NCBI GenBank assembly: GCA_030063045.1
Contig: JAQSEB010000004.1
Coordinates: forward strand, 2,666,001-2,730,000
DNA from: Pratylenchus scribneri
Taxonomy: Eukaryota > Nematoda > Chromadorea > Rhabditida > Pratylenchidae
Direction of reading: 5' to 3'
DNA: 64,000 bases
How positions within the stretch are numbered: the first letter of the stretch is position 1; the number at the start of each line of letters is the position of its first letter. The notes under the pieces were generated by a model that saw only the letters and a program-made list of their open reading frames with translations, was not told the DNA's origin and made no database searches. Shown here piece after piece: positions 1-9,192 of the stretch. Made by a program: the position numbers and the translations under genes.

Positions 1-818
1 GAAATCACGAATTTTAATTGCTTTTTGGCTTAAAATTTAAAATGCCATCCTAGATTCCTATAAAAGCTAATTGGAGTTAGGAAGCCATTTTAAGCCAAAA
101 TTGTAATAAATTTCATTTACTTATTCTTAATTTAAACGGCGCCGTTTATACCAATGCCAGGAGACCCTTTTTGGTCTAAAGTTCAGTTTGGCACTGGCGC
201 CTATTTAAAAAGGTGATATACAATTGAAAAAAGCTAGGGGTCTCCTCTACATTTTTTTTCATTTAAAATTTGGCCCTTAAAAATTTTAAGAAATCCATAC
301 TATAAAAAATATTACATGTCTTTGAATTTAATTTTTGAGGTAAAGCCGCTTATTTTGCATATTTCACTTAATTGAAATTTATTAGGCCACATTTTAGAGG
401 ATATATAGGGCTTTTAAATGGCATATTGCCTTCCTGAATTTATTACTTTCTCGCTGAGATATGGCCAAAAGAATGGCATAGATAATGGAAATATGCTGAT
501 TCGCTCATCAATTCTAGCTTTTTGGCTCATATCTCAATGAGGTATTAGTCAATTTTGGAAGGCTAAAAGCCACTTTTTAGAAGACATTTAGGGCTTTTAA
601 ATGGCATATTGCCTTCCTGAATTGATTGTTCCCTTGCTGAGATATGACCAAAAGAATGGCGCATTAATTAATTAATCTTGTTTTTCTATTAATTATAGAT
701 TTTTGGCTCATAATTCAATAAGGCATTAGCCAATTTTGGAAGGCAATATACCAAAATAAAGGTTTAAGTTTACTTTACAAAGTGGCTTAAATAATTTTTA
801 ATTTTTCCCTAAATAAAC
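1..818. other. Non-coding DNA with dispersed repeat family A
   Basis: I see no gene here. About 361-740 holds two head-to-tail units of a dispersed repeat that recurs at least eight more times in the window. Recognisable parts are 'gggcttttaaatggcatatt', 'gccttcctgaatt' and 'atggccaaaagaatggc'. Between the units lies a diverged inverted version, 'ggctcatatctcaatgaggt'. Confidence 0.6.
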
Positions 819-1091
819 TCACATATATGAGCATTCAACGGCAATGCATGTTAGCAAAAGACCCAACAACAGGAGTACACCAATGAGGAAGAGCAAAAAG
901 CCAATGATGACCACAAATTTTCTGAACACAAAATTTCAATTTAAATTCCTTAAATTTGGAGGTACCTGGCCGGCCAAACGCCCAAATAGACGGGAATGCA
1001 AATGCCGCAGAAAATTGGCGGCGAACGCTTTTGATACCAAGGCACATATTGGGCCATTTTTTCAAGGGGAATTATTGGGGGAATTGTCTAA
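819..1091 (-). CDS. 3' end of a small transmembrane-protein gene (partial)
   Basis: Two exons are proposed on the minus strand: 966-1091 and 819-921, joined by a GT-AG intron of 44 bases (donor GTACC, acceptor TTCAG) and ending in TGA at 819-821. The first exon encodes a hydrophilic, aromatic stretch (around VPWYQKRSPPIFCGICIPVY). The second encodes a strongly hydrophobic leucine-rich segment (FVVIIGFLLFLIGVLLLLGL) followed by TCIAVECSYM and the stop, so the product would end in a membrane anchor. An ATG lies inside the first exon, but an acceptor-like TTTAG at its 5' edge leaves open a further upstream exon that I could not find. I do not recognise the family. It is short and could be a chance ORF pair; the in-phase splice and the clean membrane segment are what support it. 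Confidence 0.4.
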
Positions 1092-2340
1092 ATTTTGAAT
1101 GAAGAAGCAATTTTCATTAATTTGAAATAGATAACGGCAAGTAATGAATTCAATAATTTAATGAAAAGATGGAAGGGCTAATTACTGTAATTGAAGAGTG
1201 AAGAAGGAAGGAGGCATCAAAATTTGCATGTAGGCAAAATTTTTAATTGTTTGAATTTGGATTCTGTGTAGCCTACACTTGAAGAAAGAGATAAAGTTTA
1301 CCTAGTATAAATTTTAATTTACAATACTAATAAGTGTTCAATGGATTTAGTCTTTTGAATTTTCATAAGCCAATTGTTTGGCAAAAAATAAATTGACTGG
1401 TCTTTTAGTTAAAATTGTCGATTTTTTGACCATAATTTTATGAGTTTTAATTAACCTTATTTTCAATTAAATTCAACCAAATTAGGTTAATAATATATGT
1501 TTCGAATATTTTGCTTAAATCCCCCATAAAATTCATTAAATTGGTCAAAAAAAAGTAATGAATTGGTAATGAAATTAATTGAAAGGAATGGAAATGATTT
1601 TATTTCATTATAAAATTGGCCAAAAGTCGCATTAAATTAGGAATGATTTATTAAATGCAATGGGAATCATTTTAAGTGGTATCAAAATTTAATGTTGAAT
1701 GATTGAAGGTGAAGGCGAAAATTAAGATTTAAATTTCAGCTTTTCCGCTTCATTTTAGAAAGGAAATTACGGCTAAACTTTAGCTTAATTCAAGAGGAAA
1801 ATAATGAAGGAAATGGTGTAAAGTTTTTGCTTCAGGCAATGTGGCAAATGTGTTTGAGATGGCCGGATCACTGTCGGAAGAGGGAAAAGCAAATTCATCC
1901 TCCCAACATTTTATCATCGAGAGTAATTTCTTCTTTTGCCGATCAATCGGGCCTTCTTTCAATCGGCCTCCTTCCTCTTCAATTGAGCCCAGCCAAACAT
2001 TCATCAGCCACATTCGCCCGTGGGGGCGGACGGCTGTTCCCCCCTCATCTAAGAAGCAATACAAAATTCCACACAATTTCAAGGCATACTGCTTTCTTGA
2101 CATATTTTCGCGTCCGTTTCACGTCTTTTCGCTTCTTCATCAGACGCTGCTGCCATTTGTTGATTCATCGAGAAATTGAGGGCAAGGGGAGGGAAAGGGA
2201 GGGAAGAGGAAGGAAGGAAAAGCATTTGGCCCAGCTAGAGGATTTGCAGCAAATAGAGGTTGGAAGTTGAAGGTGGAAGCCCTTCAAGTTGAATTCTTTT
2301 AATAAGAATGTATCTTATTTTAGACTTTAATCTACAAATA
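1092..2340. other. Intergenic stretch, nothing convincing
   Basis: AT-rich sequence. The part from about 1800 to 2270 is less AT-rich and is open on both strands over about 100 codons, but neither reading shows a motif, splice pattern or family likeness that I recognise. Confidence 0.4.
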
Positions 2341-2825
2341 ATTTTCCGGAAAGTTTTTTAATTCGATTCTTTCCGGAAAGTTTTTTAATTCAATTCTTTC
2401 CGGAAAGTTTTTTAATTCGATTCTTTCCGGAAAGTTTTTTAATTCAATTCTTTCCGGAAAGTTTTTAATTCGATTCTTTCCGGAAAGTTTTTAATTCGAT
2501 TCTTTCCGGAAAGTTTTTAATTCAATTCTTTCCGGAAAGTTTTTTAATTCAATTCTTTCCGGAAAGTTTTTTAATTCAATTCTTTCCGGAAAGTTTTTAA
2601 TTCAATTCTTTCCGGAAAGTTTTTTAATTCAATTCTTTCCGGAAAGTTTTTTAATTCAATTCTTTCCGGAAAGTTTTTAATTCAATTCTTTCCGGAAAGT
2701 TTTTTAATTCAATTCTTTCCGGAAAGTTTTTAATTCAATTCTTTCCGGAAAGTTTTTTAATTCAATTCTTTCCGGAAAGTTTTTTAATTCAATTCTTTCC
2801 GGAAAGTTTTTAAAGTTTTTGGGAA
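2341..2825. repeat. Tandem array, 27-29 bp unit, TTTCCGGAAA core
   Basis: About 17 copies of a unit reading 'ttctttccggaaagtttt' plus 'ttaattcaa' or 'ttaattcga', with small length variation in the T run. Copies are nearly identical, so the array is recent or homogenised. The palindrome TTTCCGGAAA at its centre recurs in five other arrays in the window. Confidence 0.95.
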
Positions 2826-3047
2826 AGTTTTTTAATTAAGTTTTTCGGAAAACTTCTAACTAAAAAAAAATATTGCTGTAGAATTTGATCATCATTTTCT
2901 TGGGCATTTATACGATATTAAAATGGAAAGGAAAGAATCCATCGCCCTCTCTTTTTGAAGGGGAGGAAGAGGAATTGATAAAATTACTCCAAGGCATTTT
3001 CCCCACTGCGCCCTATTTGACATACAGTACAATCGATTGGGGAGCAA

Positions 3048-3232
3048 GGATGGGTTTGATTTTCGAGGTGGGTTCAATTTTCGATTTTTTTTTAAATTCA
3101 AGATCGATTTCGATCATTTTTGAGATCGGATTGCGAAAATTTTTTTGTCCCTCCGAAATTTTGATTTTCGACTTCGGAAAATTATTTTACCCTCCAAAAT
3201 TTCGATTTTTGTGTCACGAACCATCCCTGATA
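3048..3232. repeat. MITE-like fragment with CAGGGATGG-type ends
   Basis: A stretch bounded by 'aaggatgggtttg' on the left and by 'cacgaaccatccctg' on the right. The ends are roughly inverted copies. Its interior ('ccctccgaaattttgatttt') resembles the unit of the large array at 25370-26460, which starts beside 'ccagggatggcttcg'. The two loci may be one transposon family, with the array an internal expansion. Confidence 0.45.
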
Positions 3233-4056
3233 ATAATCGTCTTTCTTAATTGGTTGCTTCCTTGTTGAGTTTTATATGGCCAAAAGAATGGCCTAGGCAA
3301 TGTCCCTAATATTTCTCGTTTAACACACGAAATTTCAAAATTGTTTTTTTATTATCAAAATCAAATCAAATATTTTTGTTCAGCATAAAATAAACAATCA
3401 ACAGCAGATCAATGGGAAAATAATAATTGAAAAAAATGAATGGGTATTTTTCGGATATGTAGTATTAGAGTAAATTATTGAGGGGAATGAATGAATTTGT
3501 GGATTGTTTTTGTGCTTGGAAAAAGCGAAAAACTCGTTGATTATATGGAGGAAAATGGGCGTAAAATGATGATATGTGAATGAATTATTAGAGAATTTGG
3601 TAAGATGAAAATTGGTTTCCATTTATATTAGTTTAAAGTTGGAATTTGGGAAAATTATGGGAGAATTATGAGTAAATATAATACATAGAAGAATGATTGA
3701 TTGATATCGACGAAATTATGGTTAGATTGTTGATGGGAAAATGGAATTTTGCGCAATAAAAATTGATTTTTCATACGAATTCCGAGCATTTGTAACCATT
3801 TTCTAGTCTGATTAGGTTGAATTGATCAATGAAAGAATTGAATTAGTGTATTTGATTGGAAATTAGCAAAAAGTTAAGTCCAAAAATGTGGAAAAAATAA
3901 GTCAAAAATGGGCATTTTTCGTTTTCGGCCAAAACCAAATTGGCCAATTTTTTAAATTTGATTTTTGGGCTATTAGGCCATTATTTTGGCAAATTCAATC
4001 AATTGTTTTGATCAATCATTTTTGATATAGAAATATTTTCAAGAAAGAGTTAATAA
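3233..4056. other. Intergenic DNA left of the Maverick
   Basis: Contains a short piece of repeat family A near 3240-3295 and otherwise AT-rich sequence. No gene seen. Confidence 0.5.
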
Positions 4057-4062
4057 ACCCAG
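4057..4062. repeat. Target-site duplication, left copy (ACCCAG)
   Basis: Six bases ACCCAG directly before the left TIR; the same six bases follow the right TIR at 23455-23460. Six-base duplications are the known signature of Maverick/Polinton integration. Confidence 0.93.
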
Positions 4063-4206
4063 AGTAGTATTGTTCTGCTATATTTCGATTTTTGGAAGCG
4101 GATACCTATTTGCTTAATGGATGGATGTTGGCTTGATTTCCCGGTGAGCCGGGTTTCTCGGGGGACCCGGTTGGAGAGCGAACATCTTTTGGATGATTTT
4201 GGAAAT
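4063..4206. repeat. Left terminal inverted repeat, 144 bp
   Basis: Matches the reverse complement of 23311-23454 base for base as read. Homology stops after 'gattttggaaat'. It contains a GC-rich internal inverted pair (ccggtgagccgg and a nearby cccggtt). Confidence 0.96.
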
Positions 4207-4352
4207 TCTCAAAATTTTTTAACTGAATTTGAAAACAGTCGAAACCTATAGGTAAATTCTATAAATGTTGAGAAAAAAAATGAATACTAAATTTTGTTCT
4301 TAAATGAAGTAGCTGAAACCTATGAATAAAAACTTTGGAAGAAAAATTTTTA

Positions 4353-5044
4353 TCAGCGTGTAAATTGTGAAAGTAATGAAATAAAAGAATTGAAGAGTTC
4401 ATTCATTTGGGGAATTTCACGAACACCAGTTAGAATAACTTTTCCTGAAATATAAACAAGGGCTGTGGCTTTTCCTTGATGAAATTTACATCGAAGAGCG
4501 GGAAAAATTGTTGGGTCATATTGACTTTTTTTGATCAATCTAAGTCTTGGATCATCATCATCTTCTCCATTCATATTTCTCCAACGCCACAATTCATGTA
4601 TTCTTTCGATGGCAATTCGATGAGGTAATTGATGAGCGGCTACAATATTCACAACTTGAAGTCCATAGATTAAACCCTCTCTTTTCATAAATGGCTTTTT
4701 CCCTCTCAATGCTGAGCGCCGCAAATCTTTCGATACTTTTCGTGCCACAATTTCCACAAAGTCTTAATAATTCGTTAGGGAATTTTGAACGAATGGATAA
4801 TACCTGGGTTGGGAATTCCGGTGAGAACAACTTTTCCAGATTTGAAAATAAGAGCGGCAACAACGTTGCATTTGTTGGATTCATCATGAATTGGAAAACG
4901 CATTATCAAAGAATGAAATCGTTTTGGATTATATTCAACATTGATGCCATTTCGGGCAATTGCCAAGTATTGTTCATGAAGGATTTTACGATTGGAATTA
5001 GAGGGGAATAGGCGAAAAACTGCACTACAATTTTCAATTTTCAT
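4353..5044 (-). CDS. TATA-binding protein (TBP) homologue carried by the Maverick
   Basis: Two exons, 4804-5044 and 4353-4762, with a 41-base GT-AG intron (donor GTATTA, acceptor TTAAG) join in phase to 217 codons, close to the roughly 180-residue TBP core. Both TBP repeats are visible. Repeat 1 has VEYNPKRFHSLIMRF (about residues 36-50) and ALIFKSGKVVLTG (about 64-76); TBP has AEYNPKRFAAVIMRI and ALIFSSGKMVCTG. Repeat 2 has QYDPTIFPAL and ALVYISGKVILTG, against YEPELFPGL and LLIFVSGKVVLTG. Of the four DNA-kinking phenylalanines of TBP, three are kept (in KRF, LIF and IFP) and the fourth is tyrosine (LVY). An acidic insertion (GEDDDDP) lies in repeat 2. The start is the only ATG before repeat 1; upstream residues are few. 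TBP binds TATA boxes to start transcription; here it would be a divergent, element-encoded version (inference). Confidence 0.85.
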
Positions 5045-5127
5045 CTTAAAAAATTTATCGAATATTTGAAAAAACGAATGAATTAAAAAATATTTTAAAA
5101 GTGAATGAATTAAAAATGGGTGTGGGA

Positions 5128-5922
5128 TTATTTGCTGTTCTTCTCCGGCAATTTTGTGATTTGCAAAAGCTCCAATGGGAAGTAGGATTTATGCCGGCCT
5201 CCTCCATATTGAATTACACATGGCAAATATGGGAATCGCAGCTTTATTCCATGTTTGACAAAGTAATATGCTCGAACCTAAAGGAATATGATTTTTGGAT
5301 CGGAGCAGAGAAACATACAGTGACATTGAGGTAACCGCCGAGAGCCGGAAGCAAATTTGCCGATTGTGTGCTCAAATCTCCGCATCGCACAGTGAAATTG
5401 CGGAATGGCGGACGAATATGAGTGGTCTTGAGAACCACTGCATTTTGCAGATGATCGATTAGCTTGCGACGGTTTTCGAGGCCAGTGAAGACAACTTGCA
5501 ACTCTTTGGGTGAACATTCGAATTGTTGGCAGATATATTCGATGAGTGGAGTCCAGCTTGGCTTCATTTCATGGCATTTGCATTTTTTGGCGCCATCTGA
5601 AAATTTGTTTCTTTTGACTTTAACAAAAACAAATACCGTCATTGGTTTGGTTCTCCTTGTCTTCTTTCCCGGGTTTTTTGTCCTCATCCACCTTCATTGT
5701 GTCCACTGAAATGAGCGTGTCATCGTCCGAATCGTCCAAGATTTTCAAAACGCCCTGCCCATCTTCCATTTCAACCGGTAATAATTTCTAAATTTATTTT
5801 TGAATAAAATAATTAAACAAAAATCTTACCTCATCTTCCTCGGGGATTGTTGTTTCGTGTTCCTTTGCCTGCTGCGCACTATTGATCACATGAAGCCAAT
5901 CGTTGGCCAACATAAAATCCAT
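5128..5922 (-). CDS. Argonaute-derived PAZ-domain protein lacking MID and PIWI
   Basis: Four exons (5830-5922, 5637-5787, 5319-5596, 5128-5277) with short GT-AG introns join in phase to 224 codons. Residues 1 to about 80 are a charged, acidic leader with no known domain. From about residue 95 the sequence follows Argonaute. WTPLIEYICQQF matches the linker-1 segment (MPVIEFIAEVL in ALG-1/AGO). LKTTH and a basic-aromatic stretch open PAZ. Next come YLNVTVRAYYFVKHGIKLRF and PYLPCVIQYGGG, against [25 protein letters not shown], and then SYFPLELLQI against TYLPLEVCNV. A TAA follows eight residues later, so the protein ends at the PAZ boundary with no MID or PIWI and no slicer residues. PAZ binds the 3' end of small RNAs. 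The start codon is the first ATG after an in-frame stop. It sits between the TBP homologue and the divergent ATPase gene. Capture from a host Argonaute and a decoy role are inference. Confidence 0.85.
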
Positions 5923-5992
5923 AATGTCGTTAAATGTGGTTGTGGGGGTAATTGGTGATGAAAGTCAATGATGCTTCTGTAAATGAAATTTT

Positions 5993-6001
5993 TATATATA
6001 A
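5993..6001. promoter_or_regulatory. TATA-like box between divergent PAZ and ATPase genes
   Basis: TATATATAA-type run in the 114-bp space between the PAZ-protein ATG (5922, minus) and the ATPase ATG (6037, plus). It ends about 35 nt before the ATPase ATG, close to the 33-nt spacing of the other boxes in the element. It is near-symmetrical and could serve either side. Confidence 0.45.
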
Positions 6002-6036
6002 TGGTTATAAAGTTAGGGGCGGGGCAAGAAGGGAAA

Positions 6037-6729
6037 ATGGATATAACAAATCATTTTTCTTCAACACAAATTCAATTTCGTCATCCATTCACAATGATCA
6101 TTTCTGGGAGTACTGGAAGTGGAAAATCGGAATGGCTTCTTCGACTCCTTCGAAATTTCTCTTTTTTAATTCGGCAGGGACAAATAAATCTTATACTCTA
6201 TTGTTATGGTGAATTGAATCCAAATATTTTAGAGTTACAACGATTGAGGAAAATTGGAGAAGTCCCAATAATTACCCTCTCAGGTTTTCCTAAGGAGGAG
6301 ACAATTAGAGTACATGCAGAACAAACAAAAGGTCATCTCTTAATCATACTAGATGATCTCATGACTGATATTGGAATGCACCAGTCATTTTTAGATTCAT
6401 TATTCACAAGAGGTTCACATAATCTTGGGATAAGTCTAATACTCCTTACTCAACATTTATTCACCAAAGAACTCCGCATATCTCGTAATAATGCGCACTA
6501 TTTAATCTTGATGCGTAATCCAGCTGGGGCTTTACAGATCCGGAATTTGGCTGTACAATTGTTTCCTTCGAAAACTTCTTATTTCCTAGAAGCATATGGA
6601 GATGCAACCAAAAATAATTTTGGATATTTACTGATCGATATGCATCCCTCAACTCCCGATCCACTTAGACTCAGAACAAATATATACCCAGACGATGACA
6701 ATCCAATCACCATTTATTTACCAAAATGA
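6037..6729 (+). CDS. ATP: Genome-packaging ATPase (A32/FtsK-HerA type)
   Basis: 230 residues, the usual size for Polinton ATPases. Walker A is GSTGSGKS at about residues 24-31; Walker B is LLIILDD with the acidic pair at about 106-107; LILLTQHLF follows as the sensor-like strand. In Polintons and related double-jelly-roll viruses this enzyme drives DNA into the capsid. I chose the ATG at 6037 (MDITNHF). The in-frame ATG at 5983 lies upstream of the TATA-like run, while 6037 sits about 35 nt after it. The stop overlaps the next gene's start as ATGA (6726-6729), which suggests co-translation or a shared transcript. Intact. Confidence 0.93.
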   Translation: MDITNHFSSTQIQFRHPFTMIISGSTGSGKSEWLLRLLRNFSFLIRQGQINLILYCYGELNPNILELQRLRKIGEVPIITLSGFPKEETIRVHAEQTKGHLLIILDDLMTDIGMHQSFLDSLFTRGSHNLGISLILLTQHLFTKELRISRNNAHYLILMRNPAGALQIRNLAVQLFPSKTSYFLEAYGDATKNNFGYLLIDMHPSTPDPLRLRTNIYPDDDNPITIYLPK

Positions 6730-7130
6730 AAAAATCAAAGCTGAAAAATCTCTCTTTGAATAAAAAATTAAGTCCATTGATCTATCAAAACCAGTCTTTC
6801 TTAAACAAACTTTCTCAATCGGTTCGATCACGTAAAAAAATTAAATTGCTTCTTCAAGAAGCCAATAATGAAGAATTACTTTGTCTTGTTGAAGGTTCTT
6901 TAAACTTATTGAAAGGTCGATTACCCCTAACCAAACGGCAATTATCATCTATGAAAAAACAATCTCAAACATTAAGAAAACTTGCTAGAGCTCGTTCGGC
7001 AACAACAACAAGAAATCTACTTTTAAATGGTATTGAACAAAGAGGGAATGGTCTACCCCTTGTCGCCCCGCTTCTTGCTGGGGTCATTCTGCCTCTAATT
7101 ACGGAAACATTAGTATCGAAATTTTTGTAA
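6726..7130 (+). CDS. Small basic virion-associated protein with C-terminal hydrophobic segment
   Basis: 134 residues, strongly basic at the N-terminus (KKSKLKNLSLNKKL). The middle contains LLCLVEGSLNLLKGRLPLTK, followed by QLSSMKKQSQTLRKLARARS. The tail is hydrophobic and glycine-bearing (GLPLVAPLLAGVILPLITET). Short ORFs with a 'LLKGxxPL' motif, a basic stretch and a glycine/proline-rich hydrophobic end occur beside the ATPase in many Polintons and adintoviruses, and some authors compare them with adenovirus core protein X. That link is from memory and uncertain. It starts inside the ATPase stop codon. Confidence 0.7.
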   Translation: MKKSKLKNLSLNKKLSPLIYQNQSFLNKLSQSVRSRKKIKLLLQEANNEELLCLVEGSLNLLKGRLPLTKRQLSSMKKQSQTLRKLARARSATTTRNLLLNGIEQRGNGLPLVAPLLAGVILPLITETLVSKFL

Positions 7131-7135
7131 AAAGC

Positions 7136-7143
7136 ATAAATAA
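7136..7143 (+). promoter_or_regulatory. ATAAATAA promoter box, 33 nt before the ATG at 7176
   Basis: The box (in context GCATAAATAA) ends at 7143, exactly 33 nt before the ATG at 7176. Boxes of the same sequence stand at the same distance before the genes at 9193 and 12816. Confidence 0.6.
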
Positions 7144-7175
7144 AAAGAGAAATTTGAAATACGGATATACCGAAA

Positions 7176-7997
7176 ATGAAACACACAGAACGTATGTTTC
7201 TCGTCCCCGAGGATCTTTATCGTAATCTTTTTACACAATATCAAACACCTCATGATGGTTCAGCATTGGGGATGGTCCATTCAAAAATTCAACAACTCTC
7301 TCAACCTTCAAATAAACTGAATGACGATGAAAGAGCAATTCAATATGATCAAGAATATAAACGCTTTAATAAATTACAAAAAGAACAAGAGGAAAAACCA
7401 TTAAATGTTAGATTACAAAATCTAAAGGAAATTGCTGAAAATTTACCCCAAAAACCAGAAATATCAAAAACTAAGATTATTTTAAAGAAAAGTAAATCCC
7501 ATAAACGTATTCCTCGAAAGTCTAAATCTGAACGTCATGAGAGCTTTCCATCAGAGGATGAATTTGAAGATGCAGAAAGTGAAGAGAAATTTATTCCGGG
7601 AAGCTCTCAAAAGAATTTTCCAACTCAAAGACAAATGGCAATGGAGTATATTGAGAATAATCAACAATTATTAGGTGTAAATCGGATGGGACAAATTCTG
7701 CATTCAACCAATCCAAATACTCCAGCTGCTCCGATTAAAACGAGCAACATATCCTCTATAGTCGATCACATCTTAATAAATGAAGGTGTACGACGGCGCC
7801 CTCTCCCGACAGGATATGAAAAATTTATGGAAAGATTGAACACTCATCCACAGCTGATCAAAATTTTGGGTATTAAAAGTCAACAAAGACATCAATCCGG
7901 CTCAGGAAAAATGATGTTATTCAAAAAAGTATATAATAAACCCAAGGAATCATTCAAATTTAAACCAACACTTTGGTCCATTTCCTCGAAAATATGA
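7176..7997 (+). CDS. Charged protein upstream of integrase, function unknown
   Basis: 273 residues. It opens with MFLVPEDLYRNLF, followed by a charged, predicted helical region (YDQEYKRFNKLQKEQEEKP), a lysine/arginine stretch (KKSKSHKRIPRKSKSER) and an acidic patch (EDEFEDAESEEKF). The C-terminal 80 residues look more folded and end near LFKKVYNKPKESFKFKP. I recall Polinton proteins with a similar 'LVPEELY' opening, but I cannot name a function. The stop overlaps the integrase start as ATGA at 7994-7997, so the two are likely expressed together from the ATAAATAA box at 7136. Confidence 0.8.
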   Translation: MKHTERMFLVPEDLYRNLFTQYQTPHDGSALGMVHSKIQQLSQPSNKLNDDERAIQYDQEYKRFNKLQKEQEEKPLNVRLQNLKEIAENLPQKPEISKTKIILKKSKSHKRIPRKSKSERHESFPSEDEFEDAESEEKFIPGSSQKNFPTQRQMAMEYIENNQQLLGVNRMGQILHSTNPNTPAAPIKTSNISSIVDHILINEGVRRRPLPTGYEKFMERLNTHPQLIKILGIKSQQRHQSGSGKMMLFKKVYNKPKESFKFKPTLWSISSKI

Positions 7998-9115
7998 AAT
8001 CAATGAGGAAAATATTGGACCATCTTTATAAGGATGTCCATTCACCCGCATCATTCACATCTGTCTTGCCTTTACTAAAAGAAGCTAAAAAAATAGACCC
8101 AACAATAACTAAAAATGAAGTGAAAAAATATCTAGAATCACAATACACATATACGCTCCATAGAAAAGTAATTCGACGTTATCCTACACTTCCAACTTTA
8201 GCTTCCGGCCTGCACACTGAATGGCAAGCTGACTTAGCTGTTTTCGACCGCCTTTCACGTCATAATCGAGGGTACAAATATTTACTAGTATGTATCGATA
8301 CACTCAGTAGGCAATTGACTGTAGAACCTGTGAAAAGCAAATCTTCCCGCCATATGATTAATGCTTTTGAAAAAATATTTTCAAGAACTCAATATCTTCC
8401 TTGGAAAATAAAAACTGATCAAGGAAAAGAATTTACTGCAAGAGAAGTCCAAGAATGTTTTCATAAAAAAGGGATACAGCATTTTAGCATGTATAATCCA
8501 CAGTTCCATGCTGGAATGGCAGAAAGAGCAAATCGAACAATTAAAGAAAGACTATATCGATATTTTACTGAACGTCAAACTCAAAATTGGATAAATGTTA
8601 TCCAGGATATTGTCAATTCCATAAATCATTCAATAAATCGATCAATTGGAATGAGACCCGTAGATATTAACTTTAAAAATGCCGAAAAAATTCGTCAAAA
8701 ATTAGAACAAAAAGCTGTTCAAAGATTTAAAAATAAAAGAAATAAAGGAAAATTCAAAGTGGGTGATCGAGTTCGAATTGAAAAATATAAACATATTTTC
8801 CAAAAAGGATTTACTCCTAATTTTACTGGTGAAATATTCATCATTGACCAAATACGAGATGATGTACCCTATCAACCCGTAACTTATAGAATCCGAGATC
8901 AAAATGGTGAAATAATAAAAGGAAGATTCTACGCATATGATTTCAGTCGAGTTCGAGATGCGATAGACAAATCAGCATCTCAACCTGTCTATGATATTGA
9001 GAAAATAATTAAGAAAAGAAAGAAAGAAGGAAAGGAATATTTGTTTGTCAAATGGAAAGGATACGGACCAGAACAAAATAGCTGGATACCAGCTAGTAAT
9101 CTCTTCTGGAAATAA
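7994..9115 (+). CDS. INT: Retroviral-type DDE integrase with C-terminal chromodomain
   Basis: 373 residues from the ATG at 7994. The catalytic core shows the D,D(35)E pattern: the first Asp in WQADLAVFD, the second in TDQGKEF and the Glu in GMAERANRTIKE. GYKYLLVCIDTLSR and PQFHAG are typical of the rve fold. After an SH3-like segment (KVGDRVRI) comes a chromodomain (VYDIEKII, then YLFVKWKGYG and NSWIPASNL) with its aromatic cage residues Y, W and W. Chromodomain integrases steer insertion to methylated histones in chromoviruses; that may apply here (inference). I prefer 7994 over a non-ATG start at 7973. This enzyme inserts the element and makes the 6-bp duplication. Intact. Confidence 0.96.
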   Translation: MKSMRKILDHLYKDVHSPASFTSVLPLLKEAKKIDPTITKNEVKKYLESQYTYTLHRKVIRRYPTLPTLASGLHTEWQADLAVFDRLSRHNRGYKYLLVCIDTLSRQLTVEPVKSKSSRHMINAFEKIFSRTQYLPWKIKTDQGKEFTAREVQECFHKKGIQHFSMYNPQFHAGMAERANRTIKERLYRYFTERQTQNWINVIQDIVNSINHSINRSIGMRPVDINFKNAEKIRQKLEQKAVQRFKNKRNKGKFKVGDRVRIEKYKHIFQKGFTPNFTGEIFIIDQIRDDVPYQPVTYRIRDQNGEIIKGRFYAYDFSRVRDAIDKSASQPVYDIEKIIKKRKKEGKEYLFVKWKGYGPEQNSWIPASNLFWK

Positions 9116-9152
9116 TATAATCCCGTTCATAAGGTGGTAATTAAAAATTATA

Positions 9153-9160
9153 ATAAATAA
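9153..9160 (+). promoter_or_regulatory. ATAAATAA promoter box, 33 nt before the ATG at 9193
   Basis: The box ends at 9160; the minor capsid ATG is at 9193. It lies in the 77-bp gap after the integrase stop, where a fresh promoter is expected. Confidence 0.6.
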
Positions 9161-9192
9161 GACAATAATTTCAAATTTTCTTAATTCATCGA

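Noticed and set aside
835..1098. Plus-strand 84-codon ORF over the small membrane-protein gene
   Set aside because: The minus strand has a clean splice and membrane segment; the plus frame shows only basic low-similarity sequence.
1780..2270. Open frames of 107-147 codons on both strands
   Set aside because: No motif, no splice context, and both strands are open together, which points to base composition rather than a gene.
2341..2825. CRISPR array
   Set aside because: Units are contiguous without unique spacers, there are no cas genes, and the locus is eukaryotic.
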